A stretch of DNA of 40,657 nt, taken from Myxococcaceae bacterium. GTDB taxonomy: Bacteria > Myxococcota > Myxococcia > Myxococcales > Myxococcaceae. The stretch is from the NCBI GenBank assembly GCA_020247085.1, contig JADCJJ010000270.1, forward strand, positions 1 to 40,657, in the 5' to 3' direction. Both the position numbers and the translations under genes were made by a program. Positions 9,339-19,122 of the stretch are shown one piece after another. The stretch's first letter is position 1; every line of letters starts with the position of its first letter. The notes beneath the pieces were generated by a model. It was not told the origin of the DNA and did not search any database. It worked only from the letters and a program-made list of their open reading frames with translations.

Positions 9339-9878
9339 TCAGCTCCAGCGCAGGGCGAAGGTCGCGCCGCCGGCGTCGTGGGCGAGGAATTGCACCGAGA
9401 CGTCGCGGCCGCCTGCCACCTCGACGCTGCGGTGAAGCAGGCCGCGGTAGAAGCGCTCGGACGACACCCGGCTGCACCAGAGGTGGTGCTCGCCCGCGGC
9501 CGTCACGGTGAGCTTCGTCTCGGTGTAGTTATTTGCTGAGCGCAGGTTGCGGGCCATGCGCTCGAGCATGCGCCGGGGCCCGATGATGCGCATCGCGGCC
9601 AGAATCGCCTTGCCCACCAGCGTCTCGCCGTAGCTGTCCACCATCTGCCGCCCCATCGCCTCGTGGCGTGAGTCGGCGGGCGCGCCGGGCAGCAGCAGCT
9701 GCGAGCCGAGGTCCATCGCCTTCACCCACTGCTCGTACGGGTACGCCGGCATCAGCTGCGGGGCATCGTAGTCGACGCCGAGGGCCTTGAAGCGCTGCCT
9801 GGCGGCGGCATCGAGCCTGGGCCCCAAAGCACGCCCCAGCGCCTCGAAGGTCGAGCTGAACACCAAGGCCTCACCCAT
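9339..9878 (-). CDS. DUF2378 (TIGR02265) family myxobacterial protein
   Basis: The protein has 179 residues, the usual length. It shows the family landmarks: an MGEALVFSSTFEALGRALG start, a Gly-Val-Asp-Tyr-Asp segment followed by AYPYEQW, a GETLVGKA segment, and the hallmark GPRRMLERMARNLRSANNYT. It ends with a beta-rich part closing on FALRWS. TIGR02265 proteins occur in large paralogous sets in Myxococcus and relatives; their function is unknown. A GTG directly before the ATG (9881) is an equally possible start. Soluble, no signal peptide. Confidence 0.92.
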   Translation of the reverse strand: MGEALVFSSTFEALGRALGPRLDAAARQRFKALGVDYDAPQLMPAYPYEQWVKAMDLGSQLLLPGAPADSRHEAMGRQMVDSYGETLVGKAILAAMRIIGPRRMLERMARNLRSANNYTETKLTVTAAGEHHLWCSRVSSERFYRGLLHRSVEVAGGRDVSVQFLAHDAGGATFALRWS

Positions 9879-10077
9879 CACCGAGCTTGCACATAGCGGG
9901 CGCGGGGCGCCTTGTCGCCTGCGCTGAGGGCCCGGCGCCCGCCGGCTGGGGGGGCTTCGTCACGCCCGGCGATGCTCGCGTCCGTCCCGGGTGGACGCCG
10001 CGGCAAGAGATGGCGGGGCGGCGCCGGCGAGCAGGTCGGCCCCGAGCCGCCGTGCGCGGCCGCCGTGGGCCCGCTCG

Positions 10078-11529
10078 TCAGTCGACGGTCCGCAGCACCA
10101 GCGCGGCCTCCCGCGCCGTGACGGGCGCGTCGCCGCCGCGGAAGTAGGCCGGGTCGACGGGCTGGCCGTCGAGCTCGAGCTGGTAGTGCAGGTGCGGGCC
10201 GGTGCTGCGGCCGGTGTTGCCCGACTCCGAGAGCGGCTCGGCGGCGTTGACGTGCTGGCCGGTCATCACCAGCAGCTTGGAGTTGTGCAGGTAGGCGGTG
10301 GTGACGCCGTGGCCGTGGTCCACGATGACGAAGCGGCCGTTGACGGCGTCGTCTCCGGTGCGCACCACCGTGCCGGCGCCGGCCGAGTGAATGACGGTTC
10401 CCTCGGGCACCGGCAGGTCGACGCCGGTGTGCATGCGGGGCACCTTGAGGGTGGGGTGGTGCCTGGGCCCGAAGGGCGACGACACGCGGGTGCCCGGCGG
10501 GAGCGGCCAGCCCAGGCCGAAGGCCGTGGCGTAGGTGAGGGTCATCGCCGCGGGCGCCAGCGCCTCGCGGGCGCTGCCCGGGAGCGCGCGCCCCAGCGCC
10601 TCGAGCGTCGCGTTGGGCCCGGCGCGCTGCACCGCCGCCCTCGCCCGCGAGAGCCCGGCGAACAACGTGAGCGCCACCGCCTCGTCGCTGCCGACCTCGC
10701 GGCGCAGCGCCTCGACGAGCCGCGAGAGGTGCGCCGGCGTCGAGAGCGGCAGCTGGAGCGAGGCCGCCAGCCGGGTGGCCTCGTCACGCAGCGGCGGCGG
10801 CTGGCTGGTCCAGGCGACCCACGCGCCGCGCGAGAGCGAGGAGCCCTCGGTCGGGGCGGCCACGCGCGCCGAGACGGGCCAGGGGCGCCACTCGCTGGTG
10901 TCGGCGTCGGAGTCGGCCTGGGTGCGGAAGGCTGCCCACTCGCGCTCGTCGGCGCCCGTCAGCGGGTCCCCGGGGGCACGCCCCCGCGGCGGCGGCGGCG
11001 GCGCGCGCACCTGCCGCAGGTCGCTCGCCTGCCGGCGCCGGGCCGAGCGCCAGGCCTCGACGTCGGGGCCGCCGCGCCGCTCGAGCTCGGCCAGCCACTC
11101 GCCCTCGGGCACCAGCGCGCCCTGCTCGACGGTGAAGGCGAGCGCCCGGCAGTCGCCCTCGACGGCGCGCAGCTCGGTGAGGGTGAGGTCGATGATGGCG
11201 TTCTTCTCGAGCGCCGAGGGCACGCTGAGCCGCTCGTTCGCCCAGCGCACGTCGTAGACGAGCTCACCGTTGCCCACGATGAAGGTGCGCGGCTCGGCGG
11301 GCCGGCTGGCCACGTGCAGCCGCGCTTGCCCGAGGAGCGTCGCCGTCGTGTTGACGCGCACGCGAAGGTACTCGCCCCAGCGGCTGCCCAGGGCAGCGCG
11401 GCGGATACCCACCGGGCCGCAGCGCTCGTCGCCCGTGTGCCGCGTCGAGGGGCCCGCCGAGGGCACCAGGCGCGTCGTGTGGCCGCAGGCCGTCAGGAGC
11501 AGCACTCCCAGGGTGCACGCGCGCTGCAC
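10078..11529 (-). CDS. M23 (LytM-type) metallopeptidase, predicted lipoprotein
   Basis: The protein has 483 residues and a GTG start giving a short lipoprotein signal ending LLTAC (Cys15). Residues ~20-330 are a family-specific N-terminal region with a Pro-rich linker near 176-190. Residues ~345-470 form the M23 domain: GPRHHP, zinc ligands His367 and Asp371 (HTGVD), His415, and the HLH at 446-448. All catalytic and metal residues expected of an active endopeptidase are present. It should cleave peptidoglycan cross-bridges in the periplasm or, if an EnvC-like activator, act on the wall through a partner; the intact residues favour a true enzyme. It is divergent from the next gene, with an 82-bp gap. 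Confidence 0.93.
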   Translation of the reverse strand: MQRACTLGVLLLTACGHTTRLVPSAGPSTRHTGDERCGPVGIRRAALGSRWGEYLRVRVNTTATLLGQARLHVASRPAEPRTFIVGNGELVYDVRWANERLSVPSALEKNAIIDLTLTELRAVEGDCRALAFTVEQGALVPEGEWLAELERRGGPDVEAWRSARRRQASDLRQVRAPPPPPRGRAPGDPLTGADEREWAAFRTQADSDADTSEWRPWPVSARVAAPTEGSSLSRGAWVAWTSQPPPLRDEATRLAASLQLPLSTPAHLSRLVEALRREVGSDEAVALTLFAGLSRARAAVQRAGPNATLEALGRALPGSAREALAPAAMTLTYATAFGLGWPLPPGTRVSSPFGPRHHPTLKVPRMHTGVDLPVPEGTVIHSAGAGTVVRTGDDAVNGRFVIVDHGHGVTTAYLHNSKLLVMTGQHVNAAEPLSESGNTGRSTGPHLHYQLELDGQPVDPAYFRGGDAPVTAREAALVLRTVD

Positions 11530-11611
11530 GGCCCTTCGACGGGGGTGAGGGCCGTCGATTCACCCCGCGAAGGAGAGTGAATTCGCTCCCGGCCGTCGCG
11601 GTCGAGCCGGC

Positions 11612-12790
11612 ATGACGACGCTGCGGGTGGTGCTGGTGATGCTGCTCTGTGGTTGCGCGGGCCCGATGGATGGGCCGCCAGTCAGGCCGCCCGACCCGCT
11701 CGCCGAGTGCCTGAGGTCATGTGGTGGGTGCTGTGACACCCGGGGGCTGTGTCGCGCGGGCAGCTCGGTGAGCGCCTGCGGCACCGTCGGCACGGTGTGC
11801 GCCGTGTGCCCGGGCGACGAGGGGTGCTGGCTCAACCAGTGCCGCGCGCGCCCCGCCACGCCGCCGGCGCCGGCGCGGACGCCGATGGCGGGCGACCTGA
11901 CGTTCCGCTGGCGCTTCTCAGGCCAGGGCTGCGCGGTGGTGCGAGAGGTGTCGTCGGTCACCGTCGACGTCCCGGGGCTGGCGCTGCCGGGCGGCGGCGT
12001 CTTCCCGTGTGCCTCGGGTGCGGCTGAAGGCGTGACGGTCACGGCGGTGCCTCCCGGCCTCTACCACTTCACCGTGCGCGGGCGCTCCGCCGAAGGGGCC
12101 GCGCTGTACGAGGCCCGGGGCCTCGTCACGGTGGACGGGCCGGTGATGAAGCGCGTCGAGCTCGAGCCGGTCGCTGGCGCCACCGGGCGCGCGCTGGTGT
12201 CGTGGCGGCTGCCGCCGGCGAGCGGCGCGGGGGCGCCCTGCGAGGCGATGGGGGCGACGCACGTGGCGGTGGCGGTCTCGGGCCGGGTGACACCCCTCGT
12301 CGCGCGGTGTGACGCAGGGAGCGTCGAGCTCGCCGCGCTGCCCGCAGGGCAGGTGCGCCTCACACTGACGGCCCTCGACGGGCAGGGCGTCGCGCTGGCG
12401 TCGGGGCAGGAGTCCGTCGCGGTGCTGGCGGGCGCCACGGTGGCGACCGAGCTGTCGCTGACGTGGCGGGTGGGCGCCCTCTGGCTGCGCTGGGCGCTGG
12501 TGGACACGGGGGTGGGCCTCTCGTGCGGGCAGGCGGGCGCGGCCGAGGTGTTCCTGAACCTGCGCGGCCCCGACGGGGCGTTCGTCTTCCCGGGCGCGGG
12601 CGTGGCGGCGCCGTGCGAGGCGGGCGCCGCGGTGCTGTCGCGGCTGCCGGCAGGCCGGTATGAGGTCTTCGCGCAGGCCGTGGGCGCGTTCGGCGCCCTG
12701 TTCCGCTCTGGCGCGACGGCGGTGCAGGTGACGCCGGGCGGTGAGCCCCCTGGGGTGGGGCCGGCGCCGCTGGTGGTGCTGGCGCGGTGA
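11612..12790 (+). CDS. Lipoprotein with a Cys-rich N-terminal module and three related beta-type repeats
   Basis: This 392-residue protein has a lipobox LCGC (Cys15). Residues ~33-80 form a Cys module with the pattern CxxCxGCCDxxGxCRAGS, then SACG and paired CxxC spacing; the same module starts the protein encoded at 38437-39762. The rest contains three related ~95-residue units beginning near 96, 195 and 290. Each starts with (S/T/R)(F/W)RW or WRL/WAL, carries two Cys, and contains a PPGLYHFTV / LPAGQVRLTL / LPAGRYEVFA segment. The units look like beta-sandwich (carboxypeptidase-regulatory-like) repeats. Function unknown, probably at the outer membrane. It ends 2 bp from the convergent next gene. 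Confidence 0.85.
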   Translation: MTTLRVVLVMLLCGCAGPMDGPPVRPPDPLAECLRSCGGCCDTRGLCRAGSSVSACGTVGTVCAVCPGDEGCWLNQCRARPATPPAPARTPMAGDLTFRWRFSGQGCAVVREVSSVTVDVPGLALPGGGVFPCASGAAEGVTVTAVPPGLYHFTVRGRSAEGAALYEARGLVTVDGPVMKRVELEPVAGATGRALVSWRLPPASGAGAPCEAMGATHVAVAVSGRVTPLVARCDAGSVELAALPAGQVRLTLTALDGQGVALASGQESVAVLAGATVATELSLTWRVGALWLRWALVDTGVGLSCGQAGAAEVFLNLRGPDGAFVFPGAGVAAPCEAGAAVLSRLPAGRYEVFAQAVGAFGALFRSGATAVQVTPGGEPPGVGPAPLVVLAR

Positions 12791-12792
12791 CG

Positions 12793-13440
12793 TCAGTCGT
12801 CGCGCGGCTCGTCGGTCCACTCCCAGAACAGGCTCCACCATCGGGTGACGTCGCGCGCGCGCAGCCAGCGCCCGGGAGCCCGGAAGCGCTCGTCGACGGA
12901 GTACGAGGGGCACGGGCCCACGCGCCACGCCGGGTGGGCCGGGAGGCGGGCCGCGCGCGGCAGCTCGAGCGCCTCGACGCGCCCCTCGACGATGGCGTCG
13001 CTCACGCAGTGGAGCAGCACGTTCGCCTCCTCGGGGTGCAAGAGGTCGCTCGAGAGGTCGAGCGGCACGTCGGCCAGGCGCTCCTCGCCGCGCGACACCG
13101 ACAGCACCCGGTGCCGGTAGCGCACCGTCCACGCGGTGCCCTCGATGGCGCCCTCGAACTGGACCGGGTGCGAGCCGCCACCTCGCCAGCCGAAGGCCAG
13201 CAGTCGCGCGTCGGGGTCGTCGGGCAGGCGCGCGAAGCCGTTCGTCAGGGCCAGCACCAGGAGCCGCTCGGCGCAGTCTCGCCAGCCCTCCCGCCTCGCG
13301 GCGATGGCCTCTTCGAGGGCCAGCTGCTCTCCGGCCGGGTCACCGCGCTCGACGAGCAGCTCGCCGAGGAGCCTTCGCAGCGCCGCGTCGCCCGGTCGGT
13401 CCGCCAGCGCCCGCCGCACCTCGCGCTCCAGCTCCGTCAT
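12793..13440 (-). CDS. TIGR02996-like domain protein
   Basis: The protein has 215 residues; the ATG at 13440 was chosen because residues upstream in the same frame are low-complexity and have no start context. Residues ~5-45 (RALADRPGDAALRRLLG then LVERGDPAGEQLAL) resemble the TIGR02996 repeat-companion domain, whose core is LxERGDPxGE. This domain sits at the N-terminus of many myxobacterial and planctomycete proteins of unknown function. The remaining ~165 residues are a Trp/Arg-rich soluble domain that I do not recognise. No signal peptide. Confidence 0.8.
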   Translation of the reverse strand: MTELEREVRRALADRPGDAALRRLLGELLVERGDPAGEQLALEEAIAARREGWRDCAERLLVLALTNGFARLPDDPDARLLAFGWRGGGSHPVQFEGAIEGTAWTVRYRHRVLSVSRGEERLADVPLDLSSDLLHPEEANVLLHCVSDAIVEGRVEALELPRAARLPAHPAWRVGPCPSYSVDERFRAPGRWLRARDVTRWWSLFWEWTDEPRDD

Positions 13441-13498
13441 GGGGGGCAGATAGCGGCCGGCGCGGCGCCTCGCAGGGGGCCCAGGCGCAGCGGCGCCG

Positions 13499-14362
13499 TC
13501 ACCGCTCGTCGATGAGGTTGTCCATCGTCCGGCCCCGGCGGGTGATGACGGCGGTGACGCCCTGCTGCGCGTTGGCCGCCTTGCGCACCACCCGGGCGAG
13601 GGCGCCAATCTCACGAATCCACTCGTTGGCGCGCGAGCCGAGGCCCGAGAACGAGACGGCGAGGAGCGGCGGCTCGCTCGTTCGCCCGAGCCAGAAGTCG
13701 AGCACGTCGTGCTTCTCGGGCGCCGAGATGGGGCGCAGGCGCCTCGACTCGCGGTCGAGCAGGCCGCTCAGCGCCGACGGCATGCGCGCCGCCCACTCGC
13801 CGACGGCGGTCTTCGGTCGCCACGCCCAGTCCGCGCGGGCCACACCGGCCTTCAGGTCGTACACACCGGCGCCCTCGACGGTGAGCACCTGGTCTGGCGG
13901 GAAGTTCGGCACCGGGTCCCACGTGCCGGTGAGGAGCGTCGACAGCCCGAGCTTCAGGCGCGGCGCGCTCCAGAAGCCGCGGCGGAACTGGTCGGCCTGC
14001 TCGTCGTCGGCGTAGGGGTACTGCGGGTCTTCGAGCATCAGGGCGAGGTGGAACGTCTCGGTCCAGGGGCCCGCGTACCCCATGTACTGGTTGGCGATGA
14101 TCCACCCGTCGCTGTCGGGGAGCCACTCGAAGAACAAGAGCCGGTACACCGCCTCGCTCCAGCGGTGGTCGGTGAGGCCGAAGAAGCTGCCGTCGACGGC
14201 GTGCTCGAGCAGCATCTCGAGCAGCACGCGCGTCGCCTCGTCGTTGAGGTGCTTCAGCAGGAACTCGAGGCCAGGCGTGGCGTCGACGACGCCCAGCTCG
14301 AAGGCGGGGAAGACGACCTTCTTCAGGAACGAGTCGTTGACGGGTCGAAGGACGACGTCCAT
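13499..14362 (-). CDS. Conserved-looking protein of unknown function, 287 aa
   Basis: It has good codon bias and a clear ATG start, with no signal peptide or membrane segment. The N-terminal 110 residues are acidic and aromatic-rich (FFGLTDHRWSEAVYRLLFFEW, shortened here to landmarks FFGLTDHRW and LLFFEWLPD). The C-terminus has a conserved-looking HDVLDFWLGR block and a basic tail with TAVITRRGR. I cannot assign a family. It lies 58 bp before the TIGR02996-like gene on the same strand and may be co-transcribed with it. Confidence 0.75.
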   Translation of the reverse strand: MDVVLRPVNDSFLKKVVFPAFELGVVDATPGLEFLLKHLNDEATRVLLEMLLEHAVDGSFFGLTDHRWSEAVYRLLFFEWLPDSDGWIIANQYMGYAGPWTETFHLALMLEDPQYPYADDEQADQFRRGFWSAPRLKLGLSTLLTGTWDPVPNFPPDQVLTVEGAGVYDLKAGVARADWAWRPKTAVGEWAARMPSALSGLLDRESRRLRPISAPEKHDVLDFWLGRTSEPPLLAVSFSGLGSRANEWIREIGALARVVRKAANAQQGVTAVITRRGRTMDNLIDER

Positions 14363-14427
14363 ACGGTTCGCGCGACTCTATTCGGGCCCGCCCGTTGCGT
14401 CATGGGGCCGTGCAGGGGGCGCCGCCG

Positions 14428-14889
14428 TCAGGCGCGGGCGTCTTCGTTGAGCAGCAGGGCATGCACCGCCGGCGCGTCGGAGGCCGCGAGGATGCCATCT
14501 TTCAGCACGTCGGAGCGGAAGATGCGCGAGAGCCGCGAGAGCGCCTTGAGGTGCAGCCCCGCCGAGTTCTCGGGCGCCACCAGCGCGAAGAAGAACTGGC
14601 TCTTCTGGCCGTCGCGCGCGTCGAAGTCGACGCCCTCGCGCGAGACGCCGAAGCAGGCGATGAGCGTCGGCAGCTCGGCCAGCCGCCCATGGGGAATGGC
14701 CACGCCCTTCTCCATGCCCGTCGACCCGAGCTTCTCGCGCTCTTCGAGGACGTGGAGGAACCGGGCCTCGGGTACCTGTGGCCACGCGCGGCTGAGGGCG
14801 CTGGCCAGCTCGCGGAGGACGTCGCTCTTCGAGGTCGCACCGAGGGCCGGCGTCACGGCTTCGACCTTGAGGAACTCCGCGATGCGCAT
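14428..14889 (-). CDS. ptsN: PTS IIA component, nitrogen-regulatory type (PtsN/EIIA-Ntr)
   Basis: The protein has 153 residues, the full length of a single IIA domain. The phosphorylatable His67 sits in the signature GVAIPHGRL, followed by the typical FGVSREGVDFDARDG and FFFALVAPEN segments. In the PTS-Ntr pathway, phosphate passes from PtsP to NPr to this protein, which controls potassium, nitrogen and stress functions rather than sugar uptake. Its place downstream of rpoN and hpf is the classical rpoN-cluster order. It is 106 bp downstream of hpf, so probably part of the same transcript. Confidence 0.95.
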   Translation of the reverse strand: MRIAEFLKVEAVTPALGATSKSDVLRELASALSRAWPQVPEARFLHVLEEREKLGSTGMEKGVAIPHGRLAELPTLIACFGVSREGVDFDARDGQKSQFFFALVAPENSAGLHLKALSRLSRIFRSDVLKDGILAASDAPAVHALLLNEDARA

Positions 14890-14995
14890 CGCCCCGGCAG
14901 ATAGCCGAGGCGCACGGTGGCTCGCAACCCGCGCGTCGAGGGCCCTGCGCGGCGCCGCCGGGCCCGGGCCGAGAGGGGCCCCGGGGTGACGACGG

Positions 14996-15583
14996 TCAGC
15001 CGACCAGCGACTTGCGCTCCACGCCCGACGCCTCGATGAGGCCGAAGGTGTGGTCCTTGCGGCGGTAGACGACGTTCATCTCCATCGTCGTGCTGTTGGT
15101 GAAGACGTAGAAGTCGTTGTTGATGAGGTCCATGTGCATGATGGCCTCTTCGATGGACATCGGCTGTGCGAGGAACTCGTTCTTGCGGATGATGCGGGGG
15201 CCCTGCTCGGCGGCCTCTTCGGCGTGCTCGATCACCTGGTGGCGCCAGCGCATCTGCTCGACGAGGTCGTGCCGGTGGTGCACGCGGTCGCGCCCGTGCT
15301 TCTCCTTGAGCTTCTCCTTGTACTTCTTGAGCTGACGCTCGATCTTGTCCATCGCCAGGTCGATGGACGCGTACATGTCCTGGCTGCGCTCCTTGCCGCG
15401 CAGCATGTACGGACCCGAGTGAATGGTGATGTCGGCCTGGTGGTGGTGCTTCTCGACCGACAGCACGACGTGCGCCTCTGAGGCCCGGTCGAGGTACTTG
15501 TTCACCCGCTCCACCTTCTCCTGCGCGTACGCCTTGAGCGAATCGATGGGGTCGACGTGCCGGAAGGTGATGTTCATCTGCAT
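14996..15583 (-). CDS. hpf: Ribosome hibernation promoting factor, long form
   Basis: The protein has 195 residues. The ATG at 15583 is preceded by AGGAGG at ideal spacing; a longer frame to 15661 lacks such a site and adds a non-family N-terminus. Residues 1-~105 are the S30AE fold (ITFRHVDPIDSLKAYAQEKV, then KYLDRA and the basic helix). Residues ~140-195 are the C-terminal dimerisation domain of long HPF, with KNEFLAQPMSIEEAI and a FYVFTNSTT ... VVYRRKDHTFGLIE core. Long HPF makes 100S ribosome dimers in stationary phase. It lies between rpoN and ptsN, 148 bp after rpoN. Confidence 0.95.
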   Translation of the reverse strand: MQMNITFRHVDPIDSLKAYAQEKVERVNKYLDRASEAHVVLSVEKHHHQADITIHSGPYMLRGKERSQDMYASIDLAMDKIERQLKKYKEKLKEKHGRDRVHHRHDLVEQMRWRHQVIEHAEEAAEQGPRIIRKNEFLAQPMSIEEAIMHMDLINNDFYVFTNSTTMEMNVVYRRKDHTFGLIEASGVERKSLVG

Positions 15584-15731
15584 GGGGGCGTGCCTCCTGT
15601 GGTGAGGGGCCAGGCGCTGGAGTTGGTTCGACGGCCCGGCGTCTCGTGAGCGTGACTCCATGTCACGACGGCGTCAAACGCAATGTGGGGGCGCCTCATT
15701 TCCGTCGCGCGGGACGTCGCGGCGGCGCGCG

Positions 15732-17240
<1,509 letters not shown>

Positions 17241-17539
17241 GCGTCAGTCCCCCTCCTCGACAAAAGGTGTGCCAAGGCTACGGGAGGTGGGAGGAGGGCA
17301 CAATCAACATCCTCAACAGCATGAAATAACGAGTCTTCATGTCGAGGCGCGGTGCTTGCTGTCGTGGGCATTCAGTGCTGTGCCGACGCCGGTGCGTGAC
17401 GGGCGGCGGGCGGCGGCGCGCTCCCGGCGCCTGGGTCGCTGGCTGCCCGGGCGCCAGCGCGCACCGAGGGCCAGGCGCTGGCCTGGCTTCTGCAGGGGTG
17501 CCCAGCGCGCCGGTGGTGGGGCCGGCGACGCGGGGGCGG
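17241..17539. other. Gap between lptB and rpoN, with an inverted repeat
   Basis: This 299-bp gap holds no credible gene. It contains an inverted repeat at 17471-17486 (CCAGGC-GCTG-GCCTGG) that could end or stabilise the lptB transcript. A lower-GC patch at about 17300-17345 is the most likely place for an rpoN promoter, but no convincing -10/-35 pair was found. The 14-mer GGGCCAGGCGCTGG at 17468-17481 recurs upstream of hpf at 15607-15620. Confidence 0.45.
17259..17274 (-). promoter_or_regulatory. Sigma-54-like -24/-12 element directly before rpoN
   Basis: On the minus strand the sequence reads TGGCACACCTTTTGTC. The -24 half is a perfect TGGCAC, and the -12 half has TTG at the right spacing but T instead of C after the G. 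If used, transcription would begin about 8 nt before the first rpoN ATG and would exclude the ribosome-binding site. It is therefore either a weak autoregulatory binding site or chance. Confidence 0.3.
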
Positions 17540-18274
17540 TCAGCCGAGGGTGAAGTTCTGGCCGAGGTACACGGCCCGGGCGCGCTCGCTGGTGGCGATG
17601 GCCTCGGGTGAGCCCTCTTCGAGAATCTGCCCGCTGGCGATGATGTACGCGCGGTCGCAGATGCGCAGGGTGTCGCGCACGTTGTGATCGGTGATGAGCA
17701 CGCCGAGGCCGCGGGTCTTGAGGCGGGCGATTTCCTTCTGCAGCTCCCCGACGTTGATGGGGTCGACGCCGGCGAAGGGCTCGTCGAAGAGAATGAAGCG
17801 CGGGTTGGGGAGCAGGCAGCGGGCGATCTCGGCGCGGCGGCGCTCTCCGCCCGACAGCGTCTCGCCGAGGCTGCCGATGACGTGTGACAGGCTGAACTCG
17901 GCGATGACCGCGGCGGCGCGCGCCTCGCGGTCGGCGCGCGACAGGCCCGGCTGCAGCTCGAGCGCCGCGAGCATGTTCTCGCGCACGGTGAGCTTGCGGA
18001 AGATCGAGGCCTCTTGCGGCAGGTAGCCCAGGCCGGCCCGGGCCCGCTGGTGCATCGGCAGCCCCGCCAGCGAGCGCCCGGCCAGCGTCACGTCGCCCTG
18101 GTCGGGCTGCACCAGGCCCACCACCATGTTGAACGACGTCGTCTTGCCGGCGCCGTTGGGGCCGAGCAGGCCGACGACCTCGCCCGGGCCCACCGACAGG
18201 CTCACGCCGTTCACCACCCGGCGCTTTCCGTAGGTCTTCATCAGGCCCTGGGCCGTCAGCCGCTCGTCCGACAC
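17540..18274 (-). CDS. lptB: Lipopolysaccharide export ATPase LptB
   Basis: This 244-residue ABC ATPase shows Walker A GPNGAGKTT, Q-loop YLPQEASIFRKLTV, signature LSGGERRR, Walker B RFILFDEPFAGVDP and the H-loop ITDHNVRDT. The YLPQEASIF and EPFAGVDP wording is diagnostic of LptB rather than other ABC ATPases. With LptF/LptG (not in this window) it powers extraction of lipopolysaccharide from the inner membrane. The GTG at 18274 was chosen because it aligns with known LptB starts; a TTG at 18316 would add 14 non-family residues. Upstream of rpoN, as in proteobacteria. Confidence 0.95.
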   Translation of the reverse strand: MSDERLTAQGLMKTYGKRRVVNGVSLSVGPGEVVGLLGPNGAGKTTSFNMVVGLVQPDQGDVTLAGRSLAGLPMHQRARAGLGYLPQEASIFRKLTVRENMLAALELQPGLSRADREARAAAVIAEFSLSHVIGSLGETLSGGERRRAEIARCLLPNPRFILFDEPFAGVDPINVGELQKEIARLKTRGLGVLITDHNVRDTLRICDRAYIIASGQILEEGSPEAIATSERARAVYLGQNFTLG

Positions 18275-18396
18275 GCCGCGAGAAGGTGCCCCACCGGGAG
18301 CGCCGCGTCGAGGCAAAGGTGGGCGCTCGACCGGTGCGGGGGCCGTTGGGACGCGGCCCGCCGCGTCGGGCAGCCCCTGGGCGAGGAGGGGCGGCG

Positions 18397-18912
18397 TCAG
18401 AAGCGCGCGAGCTCGACCAGCGGCGGCAGCGCCTCACGCCCCGCGCCGCGCAGCGTGCGCAGCTGCTCCTCGAGCACCTCTCGCCGCTCGAGCAGGCGCT
18501 GGCGCTCCGCGTCGGCGGTGGCCACGGTCGTCACCCCGGTGGCGACGCCGACTACCAGCAGGACGAGACCGACGGCGGCCACGACGATCAACTCCACCGG
18601 CATGGCCGCCCACGACAGCAGGAGGATGCCGATGCCCCCGACGGCGAGCGCCACCCCGCCGGCGATGGTGAGCCCCACCGAGTACGACGGCCAGAAGCGC
18701 GAGGGCAGTTTGATCAGCCGCGCCGAGATGTCGTCGATCTCTGCTCGCACCGCCGAGGTGGCGTCGGCTGGGTCCGGCGGCAGCGGCGGTGGTGGGGGCA
18801 GGTCAGCCTGCGTCAGCAGCGTCGCGGCGCGAGCGGGGCTCGACGCCAGTGAGACGCGAGGCGCTTCGGGAGGCATCACCGCGAACGCGAGGTTCACCAG
18901 GAGCGTCAGCAT
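18397..18912 (-). CDS. Small membrane protein with Pro-rich N-terminus and coiled-coil tail
   Basis: This 171-residue protein has a probable signal peptide (LLVNLAFAV), a Pro-rich stretch near 38-46 (LPPPPPLPP), and an amphipathic segment IDDISARLIKLPSRFWPSYS. Two closely spaced transmembrane helices follow (about 80-100 and 106-126), then a charged helix likely to form a coiled coil. I do not recognise the family. It lies between lptB and another membrane protein gene on the same strand, so a link to envelope biogenesis is plausible but only positional. Confidence 0.75.
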   Translation of the reverse strand: MLTLLVNLAFAVMPPEAPRVSLASSPARAATLLTQADLPPPPPLPPDPADATSAVRAEIDDISARLIKLPSRFWPSYSVGLTIAGGVALAVGGIGILLLSWAAMPVELIVVAAVGLVLLVVGVATGVTTVATADAERQRLLERREVLEEQLRTLRGAGREALPPLVELARF

Positions 18913-19122
18913 GGCGAGCGGCTCTTGTCTCGTACCGCGGTCCTGGTCAAGCCGCTCCGGCCCGCCCCGCTCGTCGCGCCGGGAGGGGAGGCGACAGACC
19001 TCGTCGGAGGGGCCTCGGAGCGACGTGGGGCCGAGGGGGGCCGCGCGACGCGGTGGGCGGGGCCGGGCCTCGAAGGCCGGTGGCCGCCAGGTGACGCCGG
19101 CGCGAGCCCGCGGCCGGGCATC

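Noticed and set aside
9991-11580. 529-codon plus-strand frame opposite the M23 peptidase
   Set aside because: The M23 frame has all catalytic motifs; this one is low-complexity.
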